Assembly: GCF_013410405.1 (NCBI RefSeq)
Contig: NZ_JACCFK010000001.1
Coordinates: forward strand, 248,001 to 312,000
Source: Amycolatopsis endophytica
GTDB lineage: Bacteria > Actinomycetota > Actinomycetes > Mycobacteriales > Pseudonocardiaceae
Direction of reading: 5' to 3'
Length of the DNA stretch: 64,000 bases
Below, piece after piece: positions 15,294-25,300 of the stretch. Each line of letters starts with the position of its first letter. The stretch's first letter is position 1. The translations under genes were made by a program, and so were the position numbers. The notes beneath the pieces are model-generated. The model was given only the letters and a program-made list of their open reading frames with translations, searched no databases and was not told the origin of the DNA.

Positions 15294-16472
15294 ATGCGCG
15301 TCGTCGGGCTCATCTCCGGTACGTCGGTCGACGGGATCGACGTGGCGGTGGCGGACCTGAGCGTGTCCGGGGACGAGATCGTCCTCGTCCCGCTCGGGCA
15401 CTCCTCGGTTCCCTACCCCGATGACCTGCGGCGGGACCTGCTCGCCGTCCTGCCGCCATCGGCGACGACGGTGGCGCGGGTGACGCGCCTGGACACCCGC
15501 GTGGGACAGACCTTCGCCGAAGCCGCGGCCACCCTGAGCGCCGGAGCGGACCTGGTCGCCTCGCTCGGCCAGACCGTCTTCCACTGGGTCTCCGACGGCC
15601 GGGCCCGTGGATCGCTGCAACTCGGGCAGCCGGCGTGGATCGCGGAGCGCACCGGGCTGCCGGTCGTCGCCGACCTGCGGGTGCGTGACATCGCCACGGG
15701 CGGGCACGGCGCTCCGCTGGCGAGCACACTGGACGCGCTGTGGTTACGTGATCTCGCGCCGGCCGTCGCGCTGAACATCGGCGGCATCGCGAACGTCACC
15801 GTGGTGCGGGCGGACGGCGTTCAGGCCTTCGATACCGGACCGGGGAACGCTTTGCTGGATCTCGCGGCACACGAAGTGACCAACGGCGCGCAGGACAGCG
15901 ATCTCGACGGCGCGATCGCCGCCCGCGGTCACGTCCACACCGAACTACTGGACCGCCTGCTCGCCGAGCCCTACTACGCCGCGCCACCACCGAAATCGAC
16001 CGGCAAGGAACTGTTCCACGCCGACTACCTGCACGCCGCGACCGCTGGTCTCGACCTCACCGCTGAAGACCTCCTCGCCACCCTCACCGAACTGACCGCC
16101 GTCACCATCGCCCGCGCCTGCGCGGACGCGACCACCGTGATCACCTCCGGCGGCGGCGCCGACAACCCGGCCCTGATGCGCGCACTCGCGGCGCACCTGC
16201 CCGGCACGCGACTGGCGGTCAGCGACGAGTTCGGCCTTCCGCGCGAGGCCAAGGAGTCCTACCTCACCGCGCTGCTCGGCTTTCTGACCTGGCACGGCAT
16301 CCCGGCCAACCTGCCGTCGGCCACCGGCGCGCGCGGCCCGCGCCTGCTCGGCAGTATCACTCCCGGCGAGAACCCGTTGGGGTTGCCGGCGCCGCATCCG
16401 GTGGCCGTCACCCGTCTGCGGGTAGCGGCTCACCCGGACCAACCGATAGGAGTGCCTGATGCACCCAGTTGA
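15294..16472 (+). CDS. anmK: Anhydro-N-acetylmuramic acid kinase
   Basis: The 392-residue enzyme phosphorylates and hydrolyses 1,6-anhydro-MurNAc from cell-wall turnover to MurNAc-6-phosphate. The family start MRVVGLISGTSVDGIDVA holds the ATP-binding loop, and FDTGPGN (about residue 180) and SGGGADNP (about 285) are also typical. The ATG at 15294 is chosen by homology; a GTG 27 bases upstream is in frame, and only a weak GGA site is visible. A MurQ etherase gene is not adjacent. Its end overlaps the following symporter gene by 14 bases. Confidence 0.95.
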   Translation: MRVVGLISGTSVDGIDVAVADLSVSGDEIVLVPLGHSSVPYPDDLRRDLLAVLPPSATTVARVTRLDTRVGQTFAEAAATLSAGADLVASLGQTVFHWVSDGRARGSLQLGQPAWIAERTGLPVVADLRVRDIATGGHGAPLASTLDALWLRDLAPAVALNIGGIANVTVVRADGVQAFDTGPGNALLDLAAHEVTNGAQDSDLDGAIAARGHVHTELLDRLLAEPYYAAPPPKSTGKELFHADYLHAATAGLDLTAEDLLATLTELTAVTIARACADATTVITSGGGADNPALMRALAAHLPGTRLAVSDEFGLPREAKESYLTALLGFLTWHGIPANLPSATGARGPRLLGSITPGENPLGLPAPHPVAVTRLRVAAHPDQPIGVPDAPS

Positions 16473-17985
16473 CCTGGCGATCATCGTGGTCTACCTGGCC
16501 GCGATGCCCGCGATCGGCGTGCTCGTCGGGCGGCGCCAGCGCTCGGCGGCGGACTACTTCATCGGTGAGCGGAGCCTGCCGTGGTGGGCGGTGTGCTTCT
16601 CGATCGTCGCCACCGAGACCTCGACGCTGACCGTGATCAGCACGCCGGGCCTGATCTGGGCGGCATCGGGCAGCTACAACGGCCTGACCTACCTGCAGCT
16701 GCCCTTCGGCTACATCATCGGGCGCACGCTGGTGTCGTTCGTGCTGCTGCCGCGTTACTTCAAGGGCCAGCAGACCACCGCGTACGCGTTCCTCGGCGAG
16801 CGGTTCGGCTCCACGATGCAGGGTGTGTCGTCGGTGGCGTTCATCGTGACCCGGCTGCTGGCCGAGGGCGTGCGGCTGTTCGCCGGCGCTATCCCGATCC
16901 AGCTGATCCTCCAGCACTTCGGGCTGAACACGTCCTACTGGCAGATCGTGGTGGTGCTGACCGCGCTGACCGTGATCTACGCGCTGGTCGGCGGCATCAA
17001 GGCGGTCGTGTGGGTGGACGTGATCCAGCTGACGGTCTACATCGGCGGCGCGATCATCGCGATGATCGTCCTGGCGACGAAGCTGCCGTCGGGCTGGACC
17101 TCACGTGCCGCGGACGCCGGGATCTTCCGGCTGTTCGACTTCAACCTGGACCCGCTGCACCTGCTGACCAGCCAGTACGCGTTCGTCACGGCTGTGGTCG
17201 GCGGCGCGATCTTCACGATGGCCTCGCACGGCACCGACCAGCTGATCGTGCAGCGGTTCCTGGCCTGCCGCAGCATCCGCGACGGGCGCAAGGCCCTGAT
17301 CGGCAGCGGCATCGCGGTGACCGTCCAGTTCGCGTTGTTCCTGTTCGTCGGCGCGATGCTGTGGGCGCACAACGGTTTCCGGACGCTGGGCGAGCTGGGT
17401 GTGAAGGGCGACGACGTCTTCACCAACTTCATCACCAGCGAACTCCCGGTCGGGGTGGCCGGGTTGCTGATCGCCGCGATCCTCGCCTCCACCATGGGCG
17501 CGCTGGCCTCGGCGCTCAACGCGTTGTCCAACTCGACGGTCGCCGACCTCTACCAGCGGTTCACCAAACGCCGGCCGGAGGACTCGAAGCTGCTCCGGCA
17601 CGGCCGGATCTGGACGCTGGTGTGGGCGGTGGTGTTCGCGGTGTTCGGATCGCTGTTCAGCAACCGGGACAACCCGGTGATCGAGCAGGGGCTGTCCATC
17701 ACCGGCTATACCTACGGCGCGATGCTGGGCGCGTTCTTCCTCGGCATGTGGGTCAAGCGGGCACGGCAGCTGGACGCGATCATCGCGTTCGTCGTGACGG
17801 TCGCGGTGATGGCGGTGGTGGTGCTCGCGGTGAAGATCCCGCCCGCCCCCGGTGCGAAGCCGGTCGTGCTGGCGTTCCCGTGGTATACGCTGCTCGGCGT
17901 ACTGATCACGCTCGTCGTGGGCGGCGCGCTGTCCCTGCGGCACCGCACGAAAGCCACGGCCCCGAAGGAACCGGAGCCGGTTTAG
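16459..17985 (+). CDS. Sodium:solute symporter (SSS family)
   Basis: The 508-residue protein has about 13 hydrophobic helices and the SSS fold, with ADYFIGERSLPWWA near the start and SHGTDQLIVQRFLA (about 253-266) as family signatures. It is a Na+-coupled transporter in the cytoplasmic membrane. The ATG at 16459 follows AGGAG and overlaps anmK, which suggests that the substrate is an amino sugar such as anhydro-MurNAc or sialic acid; this is context only. Confidence 0.9.
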   Translation: MHPVDLAIIVVYLAAMPAIGVLVGRRQRSAADYFIGERSLPWWAVCFSIVATETSTLTVISTPGLIWAASGSYNGLTYLQLPFGYIIGRTLVSFVLLPRYFKGQQTTAYAFLGERFGSTMQGVSSVAFIVTRLLAEGVRLFAGAIPIQLILQHFGLNTSYWQIVVVLTALTVIYALVGGIKAVVWVDVIQLTVYIGGAIIAMIVLATKLPSGWTSRAADAGIFRLFDFNLDPLHLLTSQYAFVTAVVGGAIFTMASHGTDQLIVQRFLACRSIRDGRKALIGSGIAVTVQFALFLFVGAMLWAHNGFRTLGELGVKGDDVFTNFITSELPVGVAGLLIAAILASTMGALASALNALSNSTVADLYQRFTKRRPEDSKLLRHGRIWTLVWAVVFAVFGSLFSNRDNPVIEQGLSITGYTYGAMLGAFFLGMWVKRARQLDAIIAFVVTVAVMAVVVLAVKIPPAPGAKPVVLAFPWYTLLGVLITLVVGGALSLRHRTKATAPKEPEPV

Positions 17986-18585
17986 ATGGACGCCAACGTC
18001 CTGCTGAGCACCGCCGAAACCTGCGCGGAGTTCCTGTCCGGGCACCTGGAGCGCGACTGGTCAGCGCCCGTGCCGGAGCTGGACCTGACCGTCGCCGGGG
18101 TGGTCGCGCACATCAGCGACTGCCTGCACTGGTACGCCTACGACCTGACCGCCGGGCCGGTCGAGCTGGCGACCATGGAATCGCACGTGCGGCCCGGTTC
18201 GGCACCGGCGGAGCTGCTGGTCACGCTCGGCACCACGGCGAAGGTACTGGCCGCGGTGGTGGCGACGAGCGCTCCGGAAGCACGCGGCTTCCACCCGTGG
18301 GGCGCCGCCGACCCGGCCGGTTTCGCCGCCATGGCGTGCGACGAACTGCTGGTGCACACCTCCGACGCGGCCCGCGGACTCGGCGTCCCGTTCGAGCCAC
18401 CCGCCCGCCTGGCCGCCGCCGCGCTCTACCGGCTGTTCCCGTGGACGCCGATGGACACCGAGCCGTGGCCCACCCTGCTGTGGGCCAACGGACGAGCGCC
18501 GTTGCCGGGCCACCCCAGGCTGACGAAGTGGCGCTGGCACTGCGCCCCACTGTCCGAATGGGACGGTTCAGCACCGATCAGCTAG
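17986..18585 (+). CDS. Mycothiol-dependent maleylpyruvate isomerase-like (DinB fold) protein
   Basis: The 199-residue protein has the N-terminal MDMPI/DinB_2 four-helix fold: VAGVVAHISDCLHWYAYDL (about residues 37-55) and DELLVHTSDAARGL (about 117-130) carry His/Asp residues at metal-ligand positions. Such proteins are common in mycothiol-producing actinobacteria, mostly with unknown substrates. The ATG at 17986 directly follows the symporter stop, so it is the third gene of the anmK operon. Confidence 0.78.
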   Translation: MDANVLLSTAETCAEFLSGHLERDWSAPVPELDLTVAGVVAHISDCLHWYAYDLTAGPVELATMESHVRPGSAPAELLVTLGTTAKVLAAVVATSAPEARGFHPWGAADPAGFAAMACDELLVHTSDAARGLGVPFEPPARLAAAALYRLFPWTPMDTEPWPTLLWANGRAPLPGHPRLTKWRWHCAPLSEWDGSAPIS

Positions 18586-18595
18586 CCCCCCACCC

Positions 18596-18719
18596 CGTGT
18601 TGGCCCTTCCCGCTGGCGTGTTGGCCGCTGCCTGGCGTGTTTGCCCTTCCGGGCATCGTGTTTGCCGTTCCGGGCATCGTGTTTGCCGTTCCGGCTGGCG
18701 TGTTTGCCCTTCCGGGACT
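18596..18719 (+). repeat. Six tandem 19-21-base repeats (GGCAAACACG family, locus 1)
   Basis: Six units begin at 18596, 18617, 18636, 18657, 18678 and 18699. The best units start CGTGTTTGCC and end TTCCGGGCAT (21 bases). The reverse complement core is GGCAAACACG. The same unit recurs at 22255-22347, 27195-27235 and 40065-40146. There are no unique spacers, so it is not a CRISPR array. Confidence 0.9.
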
Positions 18720-18873
18720 CGGCGCCGCCCGCAACGGACGCTGAGCCCGCCGCACCACCCGCCGCCCGGCATGTAGGCCGAGTCGCGACTGGCTCGGGCC
18801 TCCGGCGTCCGGCAACGTAAGCCGAACCGCGACGTGCCCGGACCTTCCCGCCCCTCATCCTCAGCCTGCTTTG

Positions 18874-18931
18874 GTCGCTGAGCAGCGGGGTCAAGGTACT
18901 CTTTCCCGCCTTGACGCCGCTGCTCAGCGAC
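18874..18931. repeat. Long hairpin present only in repeat copy A
   Basis: GTCGCTGAGCAGCGG and CCGCTGCTCAGCGAC (15 bases each), plus inner GTCAAGG/CCTTGAC arms, form a long hairpin with one G-G mismatch and a 12-base loop. The right copy of the block lacks it, so it looks like an insertion or deletion between copies. It could act as a terminator-like structure or a miniature element; no T-run follows. Confidence 0.75.
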
Positions 18932-19143
18932 TGACACCCTCCGCAAGGAGGGGCAGGGGAGGTCGAACCCAAGCCGACCGACTACCGGTAGCCCACGTGC
19001 CCAGCGGCTCGCCTGCCAAAGGCGGGGTTCAAAACGTCCTCGCCGGACCGGCAGACTCCGGGATGACGGAAGAGCAGTCCGGGCTCACCGTGGCGAGGTG
19101 GTCGCTGTGTGATCATCCAGCTCCGGGCGCCCGGACACACCGC

Positions 19144-21681
19144 TCAATCCTGCGCCGGTGGTGGCGGCGTCGACTGTGAGTAGACCGTGTAGCGCGACGC
19201 GGACCACGCGGGTGCCCCCGCCACCGGTTCCAGTCGCACCTGCACCGCGCTCTGGCCCGCGGTCGCCGAGGCGGGGATGTCGAAGCTGTCCTCCAGCCAC
19301 CGCGAATGCGTGTTGCCCAGCGGCTGGTACCACTCGCCGACGGGCCGGTCGTTGACGAACACTCGCGCGTGCTGGAATGCCTGGGCCTGGTCGGACACAC
19401 GGTGCAACCGCAGTCCCCCGTTGGCCTGGTCGACGCGGGCGGTGAACGTCACCGGCTGGGTGGTGGACGTCGTCGTGCCGGTGACCGGTGTCGTGTCCCG
19501 CTTGCCTTCGAAGGTCGACGTCAGCTGCTCCCGGGTGTCGCCCGGCGCGGTGTAGCCGTGCTGGGACCGGCTCGTGTCATCGCCGACGTCGACCACGTCG
19601 CTCTGACTCAGCGACGGTGTGTCCTGTCCGTACCAGTAGGCGGTCGAGCTGTAGTCGGCAGGCATCGAGTTGCGGTCGCCGTGCTCGATGTCGAACTCGA
19701 TGCCGTTGCCGAACGGCACCCCGTCGCCGATCATCAGCCGGTAGGCGTTGAGACAGACGTACTGGCAGCCGTCGGTGGCGTCCTCGCGGCTGACGAGCCC
19801 GGCCTGCGGCATCGCGTACGGCACGCCCTCGACGCCGCTGTCGCGCCCGTCCTGGAAGTACCAGCCGGACTCGTAGAAGTCCTCCGATCCGGTGCCGTGG
19901 ATCGCCGGGCTGGCCGAGCCGTCGGCGTACATCCGCTCGTCGCCTTCGAGGTAGTTCAGCTGGTTCTGGCCCGGTGGGATGCCGCCGCGCATGCTGGTCG
20001 TGACCCCGTAGAACACACCCCGGCCGCGTGAGGTCAGGAAGTTCCAGTCCTGGCCGGGCACCGTGCCGCCGCGGTGCTGCGTCGCGTGGAAGTAGCCGAG
20101 CGAGCCGTCCTGGAGTCCGGCCGCCACCGACGAGTCCCCGGCGGTCGTCACCTCCAGGCTGCCGCCCGCGACCGGCACACCCGAGTTGTTGACCAGCTCG
20201 ACCACGGCGCTGCCCCCGTACGGCATCGGCCACCAGCTGGTGAACGCGCCGTTCTCGGTGGTGTCGATGGCGTGCAGCAGGGTCCGGGAGGCGTACTTGC
20301 CCAGCCCGGAGCCGAAGAACTCGCCGACCGGCGCGTCGACCGTCGTCTGGCCGTCGAAGGTCAGCCGCAACCGCAGGCCCTCCAGCACGGACTCGGACGC
20401 CTCGGCACGGCCGGGGTCGGCGGCGTAGCGGAAGTACCGCAGGCCCGACCACCGCTGACCGTCCACTTTGTACCCATGGACGGCCTCGTCGCTCACGTGG
20501 TTGTGGCCGACGTCGAGCACGTCGGTGCGCACCCACTGCCCGCGGACCAAGCTGTGCACCTCGTAGCGGAACTCGTTGACGTCCTCGGCCGACGACACGA
20601 ACCGGGTCGCGACCTGCAGCTGGGACCTGTTCCTGGTCAGGTCCGCCGGCACCTCGATGGTCTGGTCCAGCCAGCCACCGTCGGCCCGGGCGGGCCCGCT
20701 GTAGAACTGGCCGGCGGGCTGACCGCCGACGAGGAGGTCCGCCCGTTGTTCCCCGATTCCCGCGTCGACGCGACGCGTGATGCGCACACCCTCGTTGTCC
20801 GGGGCGACGGTCGCGTTGAACGAGCTGCCGCCCGCGCCGTACGCCCGTCCGTCGTCGGAGAGACCCGGCGCGGCGATGACCTGCGGAAGCCGGAGGCCGA
20901 GCTGCGTGATCCGCCGGGAGCCGGACGCGAGCGGAACCGACACCGCAGCCCCCGGAGCGACGTCGACCGGCGCCGACTGGGCCCGCGCGCTCGTCACGGC
21001 CGGTTTCGGATCCCGCACGCCGTAGCCGCGCAGCCGCTGGATGACGTCGGTGGCCCTGTCGCCGGGGTTGAAGGTCCGGACACCGTTGGCGTCGGCGAAC
21101 TGGCGGTAGGTGACGTGGTAGAAGTGCGGGTTGTTCTGGGTGGTGATCCGCATGGAGCGCGTGTACGGCATCGGCACCTTGATCACCGAGCCACCCATGG
21201 TGTCGGCCGAGTTCCCGACGAGGGGCCAGACGAACGGCGCACCCTGGGAGCCGTTGACGATGTCCTGCAACGATCCCTGCAACACGACGCGACCGTCCAG
21301 CTCGATCGTGATCCGGCCGATGGACGCGACGGACGTCGACTCGTAGGTGAACCAGATCGACGAGATCTCTCCCGCGCCACGGGCGTCGGCGAGCAGACAG
21401 TCACCGTTGGGTTCTTCCCTGAGACACGAGTACGTTCCGACGAAACCGTCGTCGTTGTGTCCGGTGCGGTCGAAGCTGGAGAACTGTTTCACCTGCTCAC
21501 CGGGCCGCAGGCGCGCCAGCCCGTCGATCGAGCGGTAGGTGTCCCAGCCGACGGGCCCTTTATCACCGGACGCCGGTGCCGGCGCGGCCCCAGCCGGCAC
21601 CCCGACGACCAACGCGAGGACGAGCCCCACCACGACGAGCACCGAGCGGTTTTTGGGCGCGCTCAAGGAAGTTACGGGCAC
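19144..21681 (-). CDS. Secreted GH172 (DUF2961) glycoside hydrolase
   Basis: The protein of about 845 residues is exported: basic residues then a hydrophobic segment (SVLVVVGLVLALVVGVPAGA, about 13-32) form a signal peptide. The catalytic DUF2961 domain spans the first half, with SSIWFTYES near residue 110; the hallmark HGTGSEDFYESGWYFQ lies near residue 585. The C-terminal portion is a beta-sandwich. GH172 enzymes act on fructofuranosides and on D-arabinofuranosyl units of mycobacterial-type arabinan, so envelope arabinan is a plausible substrate. The GTG at 21681 is chosen over TTG 21744 because GGGGG lies just upstream and the signal peptide then starts correctly. It is flanked on both sides by inverted repeat blocks. 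Confidence 0.87.
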   Translation of the reverse strand: MPVTSLSAPKNRSVLVVVGLVLALVVGVPAGAAPAPASGDKGPVGWDTYRSIDGLARLRPGEQVKQFSSFDRTGHNDDGFVGTYSCLREEPNGDCLLADARGAGEISSIWFTYESTSVASIGRITIELDGRVVLQGSLQDIVNGSQGAPFVWPLVGNSADTMGGSVIKVPMPYTRSMRITTQNNPHFYHVTYRQFADANGVRTFNPGDRATDVIQRLRGYGVRDPKPAVTSARAQSAPVDVAPGAAVSVPLASGSRRITQLGLRLPQVIAAPGLSDDGRAYGAGGSSFNATVAPDNEGVRITRRVDAGIGEQRADLLVGGQPAGQFYSGPARADGGWLDQTIEVPADLTRNRSQLQVATRFVSSAEDVNEFRYEVHSLVRGQWVRTDVLDVGHNHVSDEAVHGYKVDGQRWSGLRYFRYAADPGRAEASESVLEGLRLRLTFDGQTTVDAPVGEFFGSGLGKYASRTLLHAIDTTENGAFTSWWPMPYGGSAVVELVNNSGVPVAGGSLEVTTAGDSSVAAGLQDGSLGYFHATQHRGGTVPGQDWNFLTSRGRGVFYGVTTSMRGGIPPGQNQLNYLEGDERMYADGSASPAIHGTGSEDFYESGWYFQDGRDSGVEGVPYAMPQAGLVSREDATDGCQYVCLNAYRLMIGDGVPFGNGIEFDIEHGDRNSMPADYSSTAYWYGQDTPSLSQSDVVDVGDDTSRSQHGYTAPGDTREQLTSTFEGKRDTTPVTGTTTSTTQPVTFTARVDQANGGLRLHRVSDQAQAFQHARVFVNDRPVGEWYQPLGNTHSRWLEDSFDIPASATAGQSAVQVRLEPVAGAPAWSASRYTVYSQSTPPPPAQD

Positions 21682-21926
21682 AGTGGGGACCCCCAGCCTG
21701 GACGGACCGCCCTCGCGCTCGCACGCGAGAAATCGATTACTCAACTTAGCGCCAGGTGACGCGATGTGTCTTGCGCCACATGGGTGGTTACGGATCAGAC
21801 ACTGAGGGTTATTACCGGGAAGGAGTGTCTGAAACGGACACTTTCGAGGGAAACGGGCCGAAACGGAGCACCAGCGGCGGTTTTCGGCGAGCCGCGCGGC
21901 GCGTGCCCCATGCCCGGAGCTGGGTG

Positions 21927-22364
21927 GTCATCCCGGAGTCTGCCGGTCTTGATCTTTGAACCCCGCCTTTGGCAGGCGAGCCGCTGGGCACGTGGGCTAC
22001 CGGTAGTCGGTCGGCTTGAGTTCGACCTCCCCCGCCCCTCCTTGCGGACGGTGTCAGTCGCAGAGGATGAGGGGCGGGGGAGCTCCGGGCACGTCGCGGT
22101 TCGGCCTACATTGCCGGACGCCGGAGGTCCGGGCCGTTCCTGGCTCGGCTTACGTTGCCGGACGCCGGAGGCCCGAGCCAGTCGCGACTCGGCCTACATG
22201 CCGGGCGGCGGGTGGTGCGGCGGGCTCAGCGTCCGTTCCCGGGCGCCGAGTCCCGGAACGGCAAACACGCCAGCCGGAACGGCAAACACGGCGCCCGGAA
22301 GAGCAAACACGGCAGCGGGAGCGGCAAACACGCGCGTGTTTGCCGCTGCGGGCGGTGTGTTGGC
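21927..22364. repeat. Inverted-repeat block, copy B (right of GH172 gene)
   Basis: This block fills most of the 686-base gap between the GH172 gene and smc and is the inverted counterpart of 18596-19067. It contains a 44-base tandem duplication (units starting at 22101 and 22145, TCGGCYTACRTTGCCGGACG) that copy A has only once. The rest of the gap (21682-21926) holds the GH172 upstream region; no other gene is seen. Confidence 0.88.
22255..22347 (-). repeat. GGCAAACACG-family tandem repeats, locus 2, ending in a perfect palindrome
   Basis: Four 21-base units (core GGCAAACACG, spaced by CCAGCC, GCGCCC or GCAGCG) run from 22255, followed by a unit in opposite orientation. The last two meet head-to-head as a perfect 28-base palindrome at 22320-22347, which lies 20 bases beyond the smc stop and could stop or stabilise the smc transcript. 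Confidence 0.88.
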
Positions 22365-22367
22365 TGC

Positions 22368-25300
22368 TCAGGCGTCTTGGCGCAGGCGTTGGCTGATCAC
22401 CTTCGTGATGCCGTCTCCCTGCATGCTCACCCCGTACAGGGCGTCCGCGATCTCCATCGTCGGCTTCTGGTGGGTGATGATGATCAGCTGGCTGGACTCG
22501 CGCAGCTGCTCCAGCAAACCAATGAGTCGCCGCATGTTGGTGTCGTCCAACGCGGCCTCGACCTCGTCCATCACGTAGAACGGTGAGGGCCTCGCGCGGA
22601 AGATCGCGACCAGCATCGCGACCGCCACCAGGGACTTTTCGCCACCGGACAACAGTGACAGGCGCTTGACCTTCTTGCCGGGCGGGCGCGCCTCGACGTC
22701 GACGCCCGTCGCCAGCATGTCGTCCGGCTCCGTCAGGATCATCCGGCCCTCGCCGCCGGGGAAGAGCACCGAGAACACCGTCTCGAACTCGCGGGCGACG
22801 TCGGTGTAGGCGGAGGTGAAGACCTCGAGGATCTTGTCGTCCACCTCCTTGATCACCGTCAGCAGGTCCTTGCGCGTGGCCTTCAAGTCTTCCAGCTGGG
22901 TGGACAGGAACTTGTACCGTTCCTCCAGCGCGGCGAACTCCTCCAGGGCCAGCGGGTTGACCTTGCCCAGCGTCGACAGGTCACGTTCGGCCCGCTTGGC
23001 CCGCCGCTCCTGCGTCGAGCGGTCGTACGGGATCGACGGCGGTGCGCTGACCTGCTCGCCGTTGGCCTTCGCCTCTTCGTACTCGGCCACCTCGGCCGGG
23101 CTCGGCGGCACCGGGACGTCCGGACCGTACTCGGCGACCAGGTCTTCCAGGCCGATGCCGAAGTCCTCGGCGATCTTGGTTTCCAGCTGCTCCAACCGTA
23201 GCCGCTGCTCGGCACGCAGCACCTCGTCCCGGTGCACCGCGTCGGTCAGCTTCTCCAGCTCGTGCGTCAGCTCGCGGACCCGGTTGCGCACCTGCGACAG
23301 CGCGCCCTCCCGCTGCTGCCGCACGGCCTGGGCCTCGTCGCGCTCGGCGGCCGCCCGCTGCACGGACAGTTCGATGCGTTCCAGCGCCAGCTCACCGGCA
23401 TCCACGACGGCGGCGGCGATCCCGGCGCCACGGGCGCGGGCGGCACGGGCTTTCTCGGCGCGCTCACGTGCGGCGCGTTCGGCGTGGGCGGCCCGGCGCA
23501 GCGACTCGGCCCGGCCGGCGATGCTGCGGGCACGCTCCTCGGAGGTCCGCAGCGCCAGCCGCGACTCGACCTCCTCCTGACGCACCGACGAAAGCTTCTC
23601 GGCAGCCTCGTCGCGGGCGCTGGTGTCCGGGTCCTCGTCCACCGGCTGCTCGGCGACCGCGGCCAGCCGCTCCTCCAGCTCGGCGAGAGTGGTCAGCGCC
23701 TGCTCGCGGCTGGCCTCGACCTTCGCGCGCTGGTCCCGGAACCGCGTCACCTCCGCCTCGGCCGACCGCGCGGCCTGCTGCAACCGGTTGAGCCGCTCCG
23801 ACGACCGCGCCTTGCGGACCTTGGCCTCCGAGAGTCCTTCCTTGGCCTGCGCGACCTCCTCGCGACGAGCCTGCTGCTCGGCGCGGGCGCCCTCCAGTTC
23901 GGCGGTCGTCTGCTCCAGCCGCCGCTCGGCCGCGATCAGCCGGTCCTGCGCCTCGTCGACCGCGGCCTGCACCTCGATGACGCTTTCGCTGCGGCCCGAG
24001 CCGCCGACCGCCCAGTGCGAACCGAACACATCGCCCTCGGCGGTGACCGCGCTGACCTCCGGATGCGCCGCGACCAGCCGCTGCGCCGTCTCCAGGCTGT
24101 CCACGACCGCCATCCGGTCCAACGCCCGCGCCACCGCCGGACGCAGGGGCCCGGGCGCGGTCACGACGTCGCGCGCCCAGCGGGCGCCGTCGGGCAGCGC
24201 GGGCCACGACGCGGTGTCCACTGTGTACGAAGCGCCGCCGAGCAGCACCCCGGCGCGTCCGGAATCGTTGTCCTTCAAGAATTTCAGCGCCGCGATCGCC
24301 TGATCGCCACCCTCGACCGCGACGGCGTCGGCGACCGGGCCCAGCGCGGCGGCCAGCGCGACCTCATGCCCTGGCTCCACGGACAGCAGTGCCGCGACCG
24401 AACCGAGCAGGCCCGGTACCTGATCGCTCGCGCCGAGCAGCGCACCGGCGCCGTCCTTGCGCCGCAGGCCCATCGACAGCGCGTCCGCCCGCGCCTTCTC
24501 GGACGCGATCTCGCGGTCGGCCTGCCGCTCGGCCTTGACCAGCTCCTCGACCCTGGCCTTCGCGGCCTGGTTGGCCTGCACCGCGCGGTCGTGCCGGTCC
24601 TGCAGATCGGCGTCGTCGGACTCCTCGACCCCGCCCTCGGCGCGGGCCTCCTCCAGCTCCTCGACGGCGATCTCGGCACGCGCCGCGGCCTCGTCGATGG
24701 AGGCGGTCAGACGGTCGATCTCGTCGGAGGTCGCACTGTTCTTGCTGCGCAGTGCCTCGACCTGACCGGTCAGCTTCGCGAGGCCCTCCCGCCGGTCGGC
24801 GATCGCGCGCACCGCCGCCATATGGGCCTTCTCCGCGGCCTGGACCTCGTGCTCCAGCTCCTCGCGGCGCAGCACGGCCTCGGCGAGCGTTTCGCGGGCG
24901 ATCATCACCGCCTCGTTCAGCTCCGCCTCGCGCTCGGCGACCTGCTCGGCCTCCTCCAGCAGCTCCTCGGGATCACGGCCGCCGGTCGAGGTCTCGATGT
25001 CGGCGGACAGGTGCCGCTGCCGCTCCACGGCCAGCCGCACGGTGCCGCGCAGGCGCTCGCCCAGCGCGGACAGCTTGAACCAGGTGTCCTGTGCGGCGTT
25101 GAGGCGCGGCGCGTCCTCCGCGACCATCGCTTCGAGCTGGGCTTCCTCGGCACCGGCCAGTTCCAGCGCCTGCTCGACCTCGGCGCGGCGGGCGCGGGCG
25201 GCGTTCTCGTCCGCTTCCTCACGCGCGATCGCCTCGCGCTGGGTGACCAGATCGTCGGCCAGCAGACGCAGGCGCGCGTCCCGCAGTTCGGCCTGCACCG

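Larger units (their letters stand above)
18596..19067. repeat. Inverted-repeat block, copy A (left of GH172 gene)
   Basis: This non-coding block fills most of the 558-base gap between the MDMPI-like and GH172 genes. Its reverse complement matches 21927-22364 closely over almost the whole length: the 21-base tandem repeats, a CATGTAGGCCGAGTCGCGAC segment, a CTACCGGTAG palindrome and a final GCAGACTCCGGGATGAC. It differs from the right copy by a hairpin insertion at 18874-18931 and by lacking a 44-base internal duplication. No gene, tRNA or transposase is seen in it. Confidence 0.88.

Noticed and set aside
18596..18719. CRISPR array
   Set aside because: Units are contiguous 19-21-base repeats without unique spacers, and no cas genes are present.
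18565..18970. Overlapping small minus-strand frames in the repeat region (repeated GKHD or ANTPAGTANT-like peptides)
   Set aside because: The peptide repeats only mirror the 21-base DNA repeats, and several frames are open at once with no ribosome sites.
18596..19067. tRNA-like T-arm (GGGTTCAAA) within the inverted repeat block
   Set aside because: Flanking bases do not pair as a T stem and no cloverleaf can be drawn.
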